Part shown: positions 55,807-64,000 of the stretch, one piece after another
How positions within the stretch are numbered: the stretch's first letter is position 1
Layout: each line of letters opens with the position of its first letter
Source of the DNA: Ktedonosporobacter rubrisoli
GTDB lineage: Bacteria; Chloroflexota; Ktedonobacteria; Ktedonobacterales; Ktedonobacteraceae
Length of the DNA stretch: 64,000 nucleotides
Assembly: GCF_004208415.1 (NCBI RefSeq)
Contig: NZ_CP035758.1
Span: forward strand, 3,844,001-3,908,000
Reading direction: 5' to 3'
The notes under the pieces: generated by a model
What the model was told of the DNA's origin: nothing
Seen by the model: the letters and a program-made list of their open reading frames with translations, nothing else
Database searches by the model: none
Made by a program: the position numbers and the translations under genes

Positions 55807-57363
55807 CTAGCGCAGACGAGGCAAATATAAGGTGAAGCAGCTCCCCTCACCCAGGGTACTTGCAGCTGCTACGCTGCCACCCATTCCTGTGATCCACTCT
55901 TTTACGAGCGAAAGACCTATGCCAGCCCCACCTTGCTGCGGCGTTTTTGCTTGATAGAATCGTTCCCAAATATGTTCAAGCTCTTCCGGCGCGATCCCCT
56001 CTCCAGTATCTTCAACGGAGATGCCGACGCGCTCTGGCTCAATAGTCACAATCAGTGCAATCACGCCGCCTGGCGGCGTATGGCGCAAAGCATTCCGTAT
56101 AATATTTTTGAGCGCCTGCTCTAAGCGTTGCTCATCGGCGCTGACCCTTGGTATTTCATCTGGCATGTCTGCTACCATCTCTACTTTGTTCGTGCGCCAG
56201 GCTAGCGGCGCACAGCTCTTCATGAGCGTCTGGACAAGCTGGTATACATCGCATGGAACTGCCTGGAATACAATCGGCTTGACTTCTGCCTTGGAAAGGG
56301 CAAATAATTCGTCGGCCCGTTCCTGCAATTGCAGGACTTCGCGCTCCATCGTTTCTATATCTTCCCAGAGTAGTGCTTCGGCTATCTGGGGACGGTTTTT
56401 GAGATCGCTTTCCAGATAGCCACGCAAGATGGCAATGGGAGTACGCAGTTCGTGAGACACGTTAGCGAAGAGCTCGCGCCGTTCGTTGAGTAAGAGTGCC
56501 ACATAGTCCCGCTCTGTTTGTAGGTCGCGAATGATTTGCTCTATTTTGTCTGCCATTGCATTGAAATTCTTTTGCAACTGAGCCACTTCATCCTTGCCCG
56601 CAACAGGAGCACGAACCTCATAATGACCTATGCGCAGCCTGTTCGTGACAGCTACCAGTTCTGTAATACGTTTAATCGTAGGGCGCGTCACAATGTAGGC
56701 AAAGACAATAAATAATGGCATCATAAGCAAAAGTATGATGAACACAAAAATGCTAAAGAAGATCAAGAAGAAGAAAAATCCTGATAGGAGCACAAAATCA
56801 AACGTCAGCCCTGCCCTCTGCTGGATTGACAGGACATAGAATACGCTGGCTATAGCTGACACAAAGATCAGTATCACGACATGCGCATGAATAAGCGTCC
56901 AGTGCAGCGATCGTTGCCTGAGACGATTCCAAAAATGGAATAAGCAAGCGATGCCAGTGAAGAAGAGGAGATAGAAGAGAGATAAAACGGCTGATAAAAG
57001 AAGCAAAAAATAGAATTCAGCAGCATTTTGCGTTGATGTACCTGGAGATAACAATAAATACATCGATACTATATATAACAGATATAGCGGGAGTGAAATA
57101 GCAAAAGAAGCAAAAATTTGCTTCAATAATCCTTTGCTCCAAAGAGGTTCAGGAGGAGCAATGCGAAATAGGGACCAGAGAAGGCATAGCGCATTGATAT
57201 TATTGTTCCCTTTCCAGGGATTTGATGAGGCAGAGAGGTGATAGCTCATTTGAAAGATGATCATGATGAGCCAGATGCCTCCACCAATCAGCAAGGTCTC
57301 CGTCTGGGCCTGTATGGTTGAACGGGAGAACCAGAATGAACGACGTGGTTTTGGCTCTGACAT
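55807..57363 (-). CDS. Sensor histidine kinase (HisKA, PhoR/BaeS type)
   Basis: A 518-residue membrane kinase. About six helices in the first 230 residues, a HAMP linker (about 215-270; RPTIKRITELVAVTNRLRIGHYEVRAP), phosphoacceptor His304 (FANVSHELRTPIAIL), N box EQALKNIIRNALRHTPPGG, G1 VEDTGEGIAPEELEHIWERFYQ, G2 GGAGIGLSLVKEW. Its ATG is 3 bases after the response regulator's stop, and its ribosome-binding site lies inside that gene's last codons, so the two are translationally coupled. The signal is not known. Confidence 0.95.
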   Translation of the reverse strand: MSEPKPRRSFWFSRSTIQAQTETLLIGGGIWLIMIIFQMSYHLSASSNPWKGNNNINALCLLWSLFRIAPPEPLWSKGLLKQIFASFAISLPLYLLYIVSMYLLLSPGTSTQNAAEFYFLLLLSAVLSLFYLLFFTGIACLFHFWNRLRQRSLHWTLIHAHVVILIFVSAIASVFYVLSIQQRAGLTFDFVLLSGFFFFLIFFSIFVFIILLLMMPLFIVFAYIVTRPTIKRITELVAVTNRLRIGHYEVRAPVAGKDEVAQLQKNFNAMADKIEQIIRDLQTERDYVALLLNERRELFANVSHELRTPIAILRGYLESDLKNRPQIAEALLWEDIETMEREVLQLQERADELFALSKAEVKPIVFQAVPCDVYQLVQTLMKSCAPLAWRTNKVEMVADMPDEIPRVSADEQRLEQALKNIIRNALRHTPPGGVIALIVTIEPERVGISVEDTGEGIAPEELEHIWERFYQAKTPQQGGAGIGLSLVKEWITGMGGSVAAASTLGEGSCFTLYLPRLR

Positions 57364-57366
57364 GCT

Positions 57367-58071
57367 CTATTTCCCTTCCCGGCGCAAGCGATATCCAATG
57401 CTGCGCACGGTTTCAATCTTCGCGCTCAGTGGTCCTATCTTCTTACGAATGCGTAGCATTGCATTATCGACAGAGCGGTCTCCCTCATGATATGCAGTTT
57501 TCCAGATGGTTTCTTGCAAATATGAGCGGCTAAAAGTCCGTCCCGGACTGCGCAGCAGCAAATGCAGGGTTTCGAATTCGTTGGGGCTCAACTCAATCTC
57601 ACCCCCATCCAGTATCACCATATGCGCTTGTGGGTCCAGTGAGAGTGGCCCGTAGTGCAATACGTTTTGCTCACTGTCAATCTGATCTGCGCGAGCAATT
57701 TGTTGCATTTTTTCAACGCGACGCAGCAGAACATGGACGCGGGCAATTAATTCGCGCATACTAAACGGTTTGGTTAGACAGTCGTCGGCGCCCATTTCCA
57801 AACTGAGTACCCTGTCTACCTCTTCACTGCGTGCGGTCAACATCAGGACAGGCGTCATGGCGTTCTGGTGAATGCGACGTAGGACCTCGAGGCCATCTAA
57901 TCCCGGCAACATCCAGTCGAGAATTACGATATCTGGCTTTTCTTCCTCATAGAGGCGCAGCGCCGTCAAACCATCGCCGGCATAAAGCACATGATAGTTC
58001 TGGGCTTCTAGCTCACGAATAATCACCTGTGCAAGCTTCTGGGTATCTTCTACCAGTAATACGGTTGGCAT
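57367..58071 (-). CDS. OmpR-type response regulator
   Basis: A 234-residue response regulator: receiver domain with phospho-acceptor Asp52 (DIVILDWMLPGLDG), acidic pair EDT near 8-10, the Lys in CLTKPFSMRELIARV, and a C-terminal winged helix (about 140-232; IELSPNEFETLHLLLRSPGRTFSR, NAMLRIRKKIGP, IETVRSIGYRLRREG). Paired with the histidine kinase downstream. GGAAGGAGG precedes the ATG. Promoter should be in the gap to 58704. Confidence 0.95.
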   Translation of the reverse strand: MPTVLLVEDTQKLAQVIIRELEAQNYHVLYAGDGLTALRLYEEEKPDIVILDWMLPGLDGLEVLRRIHQNAMTPVLMLTARSEEVDRVLSLEMGADDCLTKPFSMRELIARVHVLLRRVEKMQQIARADQIDSEQNVLHYGPLSLDPQAHMVILDGGEIELSPNEFETLHLLLRSPGRTFSRSYLQETIWKTAYHEGDRSVDNAMLRIRKKIGPLSAKIETVRSIGYRLRREGK

Positions 58072-58704
58072 TCAAGCTTCTCCTCCTTCCAAATATTTCT
58101 CTGATCCTAACACTGATCAGATAAAAAAGGCAAGTTCAATTTGAGCCTGCTTGATGCTTGAGACATAACTGCGACGAAAGAATGAAGTAACCGCAACAAA
58201 ATGAGGACCCACCCATGACAAGACGATTCTATACTTCAATCAAGCACTTTGACAGGGATAAGGAAATAGCGACTGTATCGGAGGGGTTGCCACGCGTTGG
58301 AGCACTTATCGTAACGCCTGCAGCCTATCGCCATGCTCATGCGCGTTACTACTTGCGAACATTTGGCACTGTGGCTGGTGGCTCTCAGAAAAACTCATTG
58401 ACATTTACTCGAAACCGATAAGTCTGCACTCTCACAAAAGAAATCGCAAAGACATTCTTGTGATGAATGAAGCCGCATCTGACATTAGTATCGCTCCTCT
58501 CACAACCATCCAGACCTGTTGATTCTCGATAAGCCAATCAATCTGGACCCGATGAGTGTGACCGAACAGAGCGGAGATCAGATTAAGGGGGACAAAAATC
58601 TTATACCATGCTGCAGAACTGCCTGAATGTGCCCAGCCTAATTTTCCCGCATCATCCTGCCGCTGTATCGATGCCAGAACACGTGAATAAATAAAGGCAA
58701 GAAG
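58072..58704. other. Gap with a doubtful small ORF
   Basis: 633 bases between the divergent response regulator and gntR genes. A 68-codon frame at 58215-58421 (+) begins after GAGGACC and encodes MTRRFYTSIKHF; it may be a short protein or a leftover fragment, and I recognise no relatives. Nothing else is seen. Confidence 0.25.
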
Positions 58705-59130
58705 ATGGCAATCTGGTTACAGGTCGATATACAAAGCAGCATCCCTATCTATGTGCAGTTAGTCGAACAGATCCAGCATGCCCTGGAAGCCGGCACGATC
58801 TTACCAGGAGAGACGTTACCATCGGTGCGCGAACTAGCCAGTGAGTTGTCAATCGCGCCTAACACGATCGTCAAGGCCTACAAAGAGCTGCAACGGATGG
58901 GCTTCACTGAGAGTCGAGAGAGGAAGGGAACCATAGTGCTCGGTCATGTCCAGGAGACGAGGCGGGCGCAACAGCAAGAGGCGCTACTAGAGCAGCTGGG
59001 TACCGCTGTCCACGATGCCAGCAAGCTAGGGGTGAGCGCCGAAGCTTTGCAAGCCCAATTTGAGCAAGCCGTTCAGCAGTTTTATCCTGAAATTCTGCAA
59101 CAAGAGATAAAGCATGAACATCACATATAA
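58705..59130 (+). CDS. GntR family regulator, YtrA subfamily
   Basis: A 141-residue regulator with a single winged helix (residues 10-78; SIPIYVQLVEQIQHALEAGTILPG, LPSVRELASELSIAPNTIVKAYKELQRMGFTESRERKGTIV) and a short helical dimerisation tail, the layout of the YtrA subfamily. YtrA-type genes head operons for ABC transporters and repress them. Here the next reading frame is a short stub that resembles an ABC ATPase N-terminus, so the operon may have lost its transporter. Confidence 0.92.
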   Translation: MAIWLQVDIQSSIPIYVQLVEQIQHALEAGTILPGETLPSVRELASELSIAPNTIVKAYKELQRMGFTESRERKGTIVLGHVQETRRAQQQEALLEQLGTAVHDASKLGVSAEALQAQFEQAVQQFYPEILQQEIKHEHHI

Positions 59131-59141
59131 AGGGGCAAGAC

Positions 59142-59285
59142 ATGAACAGCAATATATTAGATAAACATAGAAGCAATACTCTATCTCAGCTGTTGACCAG
59201 CAACATGGCCATCGAGGTTGAGAACTTGACCATCAGCTGCGGAAGTATTCAGATTCCCAAAATGATGCTCTCTTGCAGTTCATGA
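59142..59285 (+). pseudogene. Truncated ABC ATPase N-terminus in the gntR operon
   Basis: A 47-codon frame with AGGGGC before its ATG, 11 bases after the gntR stop. Residues 22-30 read MAIEVENLT, the usual first strand of an ABC ATPase, then the sequence decays into a TGA at 59283 before any Walker A motif. Interpreted as the remnant of the ATPase gene expected after a YtrA-type regulator. The homology is only about ten residues long. Confidence 0.45.
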
Positions 59286-59375
59286 GGACCATCTTTAAAA
59301 TCGCCCCGAGGTACGCATAAAGCTACCTTTGGCTCGTTATAGCAACCCAATTCAGTATTCCTTCAGGAGTAAGAT

Positions 59376-60344
59376 ATGCAACTTGTTCAGCCTTGGGAAA
59401 AGAAATGCCTATCGTCATTTTATCAACAAGTTCTTTTAACTCCCCTCCATCCATATCATAGCGTTAAGATCCCCTGGAAAGAACTCTACCTCAAAGATGA
59501 AACCAGGCAGGTCACGAATGCTTTCAAATTTCGCGGAACCTGCTATCGACTCTTATGTGGGCTCTCGGCAGAACGGGTGGTAACAGCATCTTCCACGGGA
59601 AATCACGGATTGGGGCTTTCAATGGCTGCCCGTATCCGTGGCCTTCAAGCTCACATCTTTGTCCCTACCAAAACTGCTCACATCAAGCTTGAGGCAATGG
59701 TGGCCAATGGAGCCACTATTATCAAGGTGGACGGGGACTACGAGCAGGCCTGGTTGGCCTCTCAATACTTTGCAAAGCAAACAGGAGCAACGTATATTTC
59801 TGGTTTTGACGATTACGAGATTATTACTGGCAACACCAGCCTATTTTCTGAGATTGAGGCCCAGCATCAGGGCGGTTTTGATGTGGTTTTCGTCCCGGTT
59901 GGCGGTGGGGGACTCCTAGCAGCCTGCCTCCAATTCTTTCAGAAGAGGAATGTGAAGGTCGTCGGGGTTGAACTTGACAGTGCCCCGGCATTGTCGCTCT
60001 CGCTTGCCCAGGGAAAGCGTGTGATATTAGAGCACATGGCAGGTCGAGCCGAAGAGCTTCTAATCAGACAGATTGGGGCTATCCCTTTCCAGATCGCGCA
60101 GCAAGCCCAAAATCTTGAGATGTTTCTGGTCTCCGAGGCCCACATCAACCAGGCTATTCGTCTGCTCTGGCAGCACAACGGCATTCGCGCTGAAAGGGCG
60201 GGAGCAGCGAGTGTCGCCGCAGCATTGCACTATCCTCTGGCTAGTCAGGAGCAAAAGGCCGTCGCTATCGTTTCTGGAGGCAACATCGATGAAGCTGCCT
60301 TTCAAGAGGCTCTTGAAAGTTCCATTCTTGATGACCGAGCTTAA
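59376..60344 (+). CDS. PLP-dependent threonine/serine dehydratase-like enzyme (second copy)
   Basis: A 322-residue fold type II PLP enzyme. Schiff-base Lys51 in NAFKFRG, substrate motif ASSTGNHGLGLSMA (about 70-83), PLP phosphate motif PVGGGGLLAA (about 175-184). Like the copy at 29940-30914 it lacks an ACT domain; the two differ strongly, the other having NPIGSFKGRG and PLGNGALINGIG, so they are distant paralogues. CAGGAG precedes the ATG. The gene follows the gntR-stub pair by 90 bases and might be in the same transcript. Confidence 0.9.
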   Translation: MQLVQPWEKKCLSSFYQQVLLTPLHPYHSVKIPWKELYLKDETRQVTNAFKFRGTCYRLLCGLSAERVVTASSTGNHGLGLSMAARIRGLQAHIFVPTKTAHIKLEAMVANGATIIKVDGDYEQAWLASQYFAKQTGATYISGFDDYEIITGNTSLFSEIEAQHQGGFDVVFVPVGGGGLLAACLQFFQKRNVKVVGVELDSAPALSLSLAQGKRVILEHMAGRAEELLIRQIGAIPFQIAQQAQNLEMFLVSEAHINQAIRLLWQHNGIRAERAGAASVAAALHYPLASQEQKAVAIVSGGNIDEAAFQEALESSILDDRA

Positions 60345-60434
60345 GCTGCCTTTTATGAAAATCGCTGCTTAGCGAAAGACAGGTTCCCACCCTCAAAACC
60401 TGCTCTTCCTAATAATGATGCTTCTCTACGTTCT

Positions 60435-60560
60435 CATGAATTTCTAGAAGTGCGTGCAGAGCTTGAACGGGAGCAAAACGCAAGCGCCGTGGTGGCCTTG
60501 CGTGTGGCTTTGCGCAAAGCCGCTTGGCAACGCCCTCACTCCTCTCGCCGCTTTCCTTGA
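60435..60560 (+). pseudogene. C-terminal fragment of an ISKra4-like transposase
   Basis: Forty-one codons to a TGA. NASAVVALRVALRKAAW..RRFP matches, by eye, the last residues of the intact transposase (NATAVVALRVDLLNHDW..RVFP). The upstream codons do not match. It points away from the nearer end repeat, opposite to the order in the intact element. Confidence 0.55.
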
Positions 60561-60637
60561 CATCCCTTTATCCTCACGTTTTGATTAGTATCGGCTCTTG
60601 CACTCAGTTCTACCGTGAGCGATACTTGTAGATGCAT
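60536..60637 (-). pseudogene. 5' fragment of an ISKra4-like transposase
   Basis: Starts MHLQVSLTVEL against MQIQVSLTLDV of the intact transposase, with a nearly identical upstream stretch (GAACCTCTCATG and the GTATCGCTCACG codons). Similarity is lost after about 12 codons and the frame stops at 60536. Its far side continues to the right end repeat at 60742. Confidence 0.65.
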
Positions 60638-60822
60638 GAGAGGTTCCTTTCTGTGAGGGTTGAGGTTTTTTTGTATCCTATCACAGATTGGACCTCTCTT
60701 TTTTCTCGACCCCGCCTTTTGGCTGGAACCCAGGTTTTGAGGACGCGTTATGACCGCATAAACCGGTATCCTGGTATTAAAAATCGTGTTAAAGCGCCGA
60801 TTGGATAGAAAGGAAGAAGCAC

Positions 60823-61944
60823 ATGGCCACATTGAAATGGTATCAGGTGCATGCTTGGCGTTTATCGCAACATGGTCTCTCCCCACGTTTCTCCTCGCAG
60901 GATGCTGTTTCGGCAGTTGCGCGCACTGCTGGGATTCAGGCCCAGGTGTTGTCAGCTGCCGAATTGGCAGTGTGTACCCGTGTGGAAGGACTCTCTCCCC
61001 GCGATGTCAAAGCAGCTATCTTTCAGGACCACACACTGGTGAGAACATGGGCCATGCGTGCTACCTTACACTTACTCCCTGCAAGAGAACTTCCTCTGTA
61101 TGTAGCAGCGCGTGACTGGCAGCAGACTGCGAACTGGTCAAAGTATTTTGCTGAGTTTGGCCTCTCAAGTGCGCAACAAGATGCCTTTCTCCTGGCTATT
61201 CCGCATGTTCTGGAACAAGGATCTCTGACTCGCCTGCAACTTGCAGACGCAGTGGCCAGGCACACGGGGATTATGCGCTTGCGCGACTTGATCCTCTCTT
61301 CGAGTTGGGGGACGCCTTTGAAGCCATCGGCCTATCGCGGGGACCTCTGTTTGGGGCCAGGCCAGGGAAAGACAGTCACCTTCATGAACCCCAGAGGATG
61401 GATTGATACATGGCAGCCAATCGAGCCCAAGCAAGCGCTTCAGGAAATCGCCAGTCGATATCTGCGAGCCTATGGCCCGGCGACAGCAAATGATTTTGCT
61501 TTTTGGTGGGGATGTGGAAAAACCCTCGCCAAAAACCTCTTCCAATCCATGAAGGAAGAGTTGGAAGAAGTTGAGGTAGAAGGGTGGCGAGCCTTCGCCT
61601 TGCGTGCGACGCTTCCACATATCCAAAGCATTGAAGCAACAGAGCAGATCCACCTGCTTCCCTTATTCGATGCCTACACGATTGGGGTGCCGCGCGATTG
61701 CGAGCCCTTGCTTGCCCAGGCCTACAAGCGCCAGGTTTTCAACCTTCAAGGATGGACCTTTGCAGTCGTTCTCGTCAACGGCTCCATCCAAGGAGTCTGG
61801 CACACGCAAATCCGGCGCGCGCACATCGTCATCAAGGTGAACCTCTTCTCCTCTTCCACCCCTTCGCTTCGAAAAGGGATTGAAGCTGAAGCGCAACGGC
61901 TCGGTCATCTCTTCGAGAAGAGGATCTTGCTGGAATATACTTAG
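60823..61944 (+). CDS. Winged-helix DNA-binding domain protein (HTH_42/DUF1006 family)
   Basis: A 373-residue protein of the winged-helix family that includes AlkX/YcaQ-type DNA repair glycosylases. Seen: RLSQHGLSPRFSSQDAVSAVARTAGIQAQVLSAAELAVCTRVEGL (residues 12-56), TLVRTWAMRATLHLLPARELPLYVAA (about 69-94), and the C-terminal LPLFDAYTIGVPRD and VLVNGSIQGVW. The RTWxMRGT-like segment is the family hallmark. Many actinobacterial and Chloroflexi genomes have several copies of unclear role; DNA binding or base-excision repair is likely. AGGAAGAAGC precedes the ATG. A strong terminator follows. Confidence 0.9.
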   Translation: MATLKWYQVHAWRLSQHGLSPRFSSQDAVSAVARTAGIQAQVLSAAELAVCTRVEGLSPRDVKAAIFQDHTLVRTWAMRATLHLLPARELPLYVAARDWQQTANWSKYFAEFGLSSAQQDAFLLAIPHVLEQGSLTRLQLADAVARHTGIMRLRDLILSSSWGTPLKPSAYRGDLCLGPGQGKTVTFMNPRGWIDTWQPIEPKQALQEIASRYLRAYGPATANDFAFWWGCGKTLAKNLFQSMKEELEEVEVEGWRAFALRATLPHIQSIEATEQIHLLPLFDAYTIGVPRDCEPLLAQAYKRQVFNLQGWTFAVVLVNGSIQGVWHTQIRRAHIVIKVNLFSSSTPSLRKGIEAEAQRLGHLFEKRILLEYT

Positions 61945-61959
61945 GCCTTGCTTATCCAG

Positions 61960-61985
61960 AACCTGCTTTGCAAAGCAGGTTTTAC
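61960..61985 (+). terminator. Intrinsic terminator of the winged-helix gene
   Basis: AACCTGCTTTG (61960-61970) and CAAAGCAGGTT (61971-61981) form a perfect hairpin with a tight loop, followed by further T residues to 61983. It lies 16 bases after the stop codon. Confidence 0.7.
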
Positions 61986-62485
61986 CTGTTTCTCGGTGTG
62001 TATAGTGATTCCCGAAGGCGTTGCCGAGCGGGATCATCTGCCCGAATGGATCGTCATTCTGGCTTCCCTGCATCCCCTGCTGGTTCAGGTCATCACTGGC
62101 CTCTGCCTCACTTATTCTGCACATCAGATGCCCCAGGTGGATACGCTGAAGACGCGCCAGATCTGCCTTGCGCCGCTTCTTCGACGCGGAGATGCAGGCG
62201 CTCGGCCTGAGCGTGGACCGCATGGGGCAAGGCTTTCTTGACGTGAACATACGAATTCAGCAGATGCCAGGCGATCTTAAGGATAAAGTCAGTTGCTGCC
62301 TATCTCAGCTTCCTTAAGCAAGATGTCCGTCTTTCTGCTCTCTCCTCTTGTCTTGCATTATCCTGAATATATGTTTTCCTGGCTAATTGATTTTTCTCCC
62401 CTTTTTCCCTATACTTGAATAACAAGCAGAAAAGAATCTCTCTGTTTTTTATTGTCATGCCTCTATTTCTGTATGAGGAGGATGC
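61986..62485. other. Gap with a possible gene fragment
   Basis: A GC-rich open stretch on the plus strand from about 62149 to a TAA at 62317 reads ARSALRRFFDAEMQALGLS and then MGQGFLDVNIRIQQM, looking like protein but with no start signal; probably the 3' scrap of a lost gene. From 62320 to 62470 the region is AT-rich and should hold the amine oxidase promoter. Confidence 0.3.
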
Positions 62486-64000
62486 ATGCATTATCCCCAC
62501 CATCCTTTAGATCCCCTTTCCGCCGAGGAATTGCGTCAGGTGGTCCAGTTAGTGCGAACACAGCGGCACCTCTCCGAACGCGTGCGTTTTGTCTCGATCA
62601 ACTTGCATGAGCCAGCTAAAGCGCTGGTGCTCTCCTTTGAGCCCGGCGCCAGTTGGGAACGCGAAGCTGAGCTAGTACTGCTCGATACCCAGGATGGCGC
62701 CACTTACGAAGCCCTCGTCTCCCTGAGCAGGCAGCAGGTCCTGTCCTGGCAGCACCTTCCCGGGGTGCAGCCCTCGGTCATGCCTGACGAGTTCTTTGCC
62801 TGTCAACAAGCCCTTAAAGTTCATCCAGGCTTTCGGGAAGCGCTGCGTCGGCGCGGCATTACCGACATGGAGCAAGTGATGATTGAGCCGTGGTCCGCTG
62901 GCAACTATGGCGCTCCTGAAGAGCAAGTACGCCGCCTTGTGCGTGTGCTCACCTGGGTACGCCTGCCCGATCCTGCGGCTCCTGGCCTCAACGATAATGG
63001 CTATGCTCATCCTATTGCAGGGCTGCGCGTGCTCTTTGATCTCAACACGCTTGAGGTGGTGCGCCTGGAGGATGATGGCGTGCAAGACATTCCGGCAGCA
63101 CGGGCCAATTATACTGCCGAAGCCGTGGGCCAGATGCGCACGGATCTCAAACCGCTCTCCATCGTGCAGCCAGAGGGACCAAGCTTTGTGGTGCAAGGCA
63201 ACCAGGTCAGCTGGCAAAAGTGGAGGTTTCGTGTGGGCTTTACCACCCGCGAGGGCCTGGTGCTGCACACGCTCAGCTACCAGGATCAGGGACGAACACG
63301 TCCCATCCTCTATCGGGCCTCGCTCGCGGAGATGGTGGTGCCCTATGGCGATCCGGGAGCTGATCATTATCGCAAAAATGCCTTCGATATCGGCGAATAT
63401 GGCCTGGGCTGCATGGCCAATTCCCTGGAACTGGGCTGTGATTGTCTGGGGCTGGTCCACTACTTCGCTGTGGCCATGGCCGACAGTCAGGGTCAGGTCA
63501 GCACCTGGCCTAATGTGATCTGTCTGCATGAGGAAGATCATGGTCTGCTTTGGAAACATACTGATTGGCGCAATCGTGAGACGGAGGTGCGCCGTTCGCG
63601 TCGCCTGGTGCTTTCCTTTATTGCCACAGTGGGCAACTATGACTATGCCTTCTACTGGTATTTTTACCAGGATGGCAGCCTGGAATATGAGATCAAGCTC
63701 ACCGGGGTGATGGCTACGGGCGCCTTGCAACCAGGGGAACAGCCCACCTATGGAGCGCGTGTCGAGCCTGCCGTCTTTGCGCCCAATCATCAACATATCT
63801 TCAACCTGCGCCTTGACATGCAAGTGGACGGCTTCACTAATTCGGTCGAGGAAATCAATACGCAGGCCGAGCCGCTGGGACCAGGCAATCAGGAGGGCAA
63901 TGCCTTCTTTGCCAGGGCAACCAGGCTGACCAACGAGCAGGAAGCTCAGCGCGACGTCAATCCGCTGAGAGGGCGCTACTGGAAGATTGTCAATCCCAAC
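62486..64000 (+). CDS. Copper amine oxidase (primary-amine oxidase), truncated by window end
   Basis: 505 codons are in the window without a stop; families are about 640-660 residues, so some 140 are missing. It oxidises primary amines to aldehydes with H2O2 and ammonia, using Cu2+ and topaquinone. Seen: catalytic base Asp301 (NAFDIGEYGLG), topaquinone precursor Tyr385 in VGNYDYAF, and two copper ligands His435 and His437 (APNHQHIF); the third lies beyond the window. Positions match within about four residues those of Arthrobacter phenylethylamine oxidase (Asp298, Tyr382, His431/433). AGGAGG (62476-62481) precedes the ATG at 62486. No signal peptide, so cytosolic. Confidence 0.95.
   Translation, partial: MHYPHHPLDPLSAEELRQVVQLVRTQRHLSERVRFVSINLHEPAKALVLSFEPGASWEREAELVLLDTQDGATYEALVSLSRQQVLSWQHLPGVQPSVMPDEFFACQQALKVHPGFREALRRRGITDMEQVMIEPWSAGNYGAPEEQVRRLVRVLTWVRLPDPAAPGLNDNGYAHPIAGLRVLFDLNTLEVVRLEDDGVQDIPAARANYTAEAVGQMRTDLKPLSIVQPEGPSFVVQGNQVSWQKWRFRVGFTTREGLVLHTLSYQDQGRTRPILYRASLAEMVVPYGDPGADHYRKNAFDIGEYGLGCMANSLELGCDCLGLVHYFAVAMADSQGQVSTWPNVICLHEEDHGLLWKHTDWRNRETEVRRSRRLVLSFIATVGNYDYAFYWYFYQDGSLEYEIKLTGVMATGALQPGEQPTYGARVEPAVFAPNHQHIFNLRLDMQVDGFTNSVEEINTQAEPLGPGNQEGNAFFARATRLTNEQEAQRDVNPLRGRYWKIVNPN

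Larger units (their letters stand above)
60391..60742. mobile_element. Rearranged relic of an ISKra4-like element
   Basis: 352 bases bounded by a perfect 12-bp inverted repeat, CCTCAAAACCTG (60391-60402) and CAGGTTTTGAGG (60731-60742), which shares CAAAACCTG with the ends of the intact element at 33037-34521. Inside are a C-terminal transposase scrap on the plus strand and a 5' transposase scrap on the minus strand, so it is an internally deleted and inverted derivative. No target duplication could be found. Confidence 0.65.

Noticed and set aside
60435..60560. Independent small plus-strand gene
   Set aside because: No start signal; its only recognisable part is the C-terminal end of a transposase.
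62672..63823. 383-codon minus-strand frame at the window end
   Set aside because: Antisense shadow of the copper amine oxidase gene, whose active-site residues are all at expected positions.

Overview
The window looks like a chromosomal segment of a Ktedonobacteria-type member of the Chloroflexota. The pointers are an ISKra4-family insertion sequence (family named after Ktedonobacter racemifer), a giant MalT-like LuxR regulator with an N-terminal domain I recall as common in that class, many AraC/GntR/LuxR/ECF regulators, and mid-range GC with AT-rich intergenic gaps. This placement is inference from gene content; no rRNA or tRNA gene was seen, and no CRISPR array.

Layout. 0.1-5.7 kb (+): two cobalamin genes (cbiA, cobO), a short-chain dehydrogenase (SDR), argF and a second SDR. 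5.9-9.3 kb: an AraC regulator, a 1.2-kb gene-poor gap, and an orphan FtsA-like ATPase closed by a clear terminator. 9.4-22.3 kb (-): an eleven-gene, nearly gapless catabolic block: MFS permease, SDR, nitrilase-fold hydrolase, VOC epimerase, crotonase, all three subunit types of a molybdenum hydroxylase (FAD, 2Fe-2S and two different large subunits), a cyclase-type hydrolase and a class III CoA-transferase. A divergent IclR regulator at 22.7 kb, with an inverted repeat around its -10 box, probably controls it. The enzymes suggest import, hydroxylation, CoA activation and ring/side-chain breakdown of an aromatic, possibly N-heterocyclic or amide-bearing, compound; the substrate cannot be read from sequence.

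23.7-29.6 kb: an AraC gene, then a 3.3-kb block bounded by an inverted repeat of 101/81 bp. It holds a frameshifted TnsA-like transposase endonuclease, a methyltransferase, an AraC regulator and a DHFR-like reductase; next to it lies an MFS gene broken by a frameshift. 29.9-31.6 kb: a PLP dehydratase and an FCD-type GntR regulator behind a promoter with three TGTATAC boxes exactly 20 bp apart. 31.7-34.5 kb: a two-CHRD-domain lipoprotein and an intact ISKra4-like element with 9-bp target duplications.

34.9-49.3 kb: a heterodimeric ABC exporter, a UTRA-type GntR, an ECF sigma factor with a membrane partner and a small protein, a tiny membrane protein, a ComP/ComA-like two-component pair, and a divergent MacB-like ABC transporter. 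49.7-58.1 kb: the MalT-like LuxR protein, a small conserved-looking protein whose best start appears to be ATA, an SDR, a PEP mutase/isocitrate lyase-family enzyme, and an OmpR-type two-component pair. 58.7-64 kb: a YtrA-type GntR followed by a stub of an ABC ATPase, a second PLP dehydratase, a 352-bp rearranged relic of an ISKra4-like element, a winged-helix protein, and a copper amine oxidase that runs off the window end.
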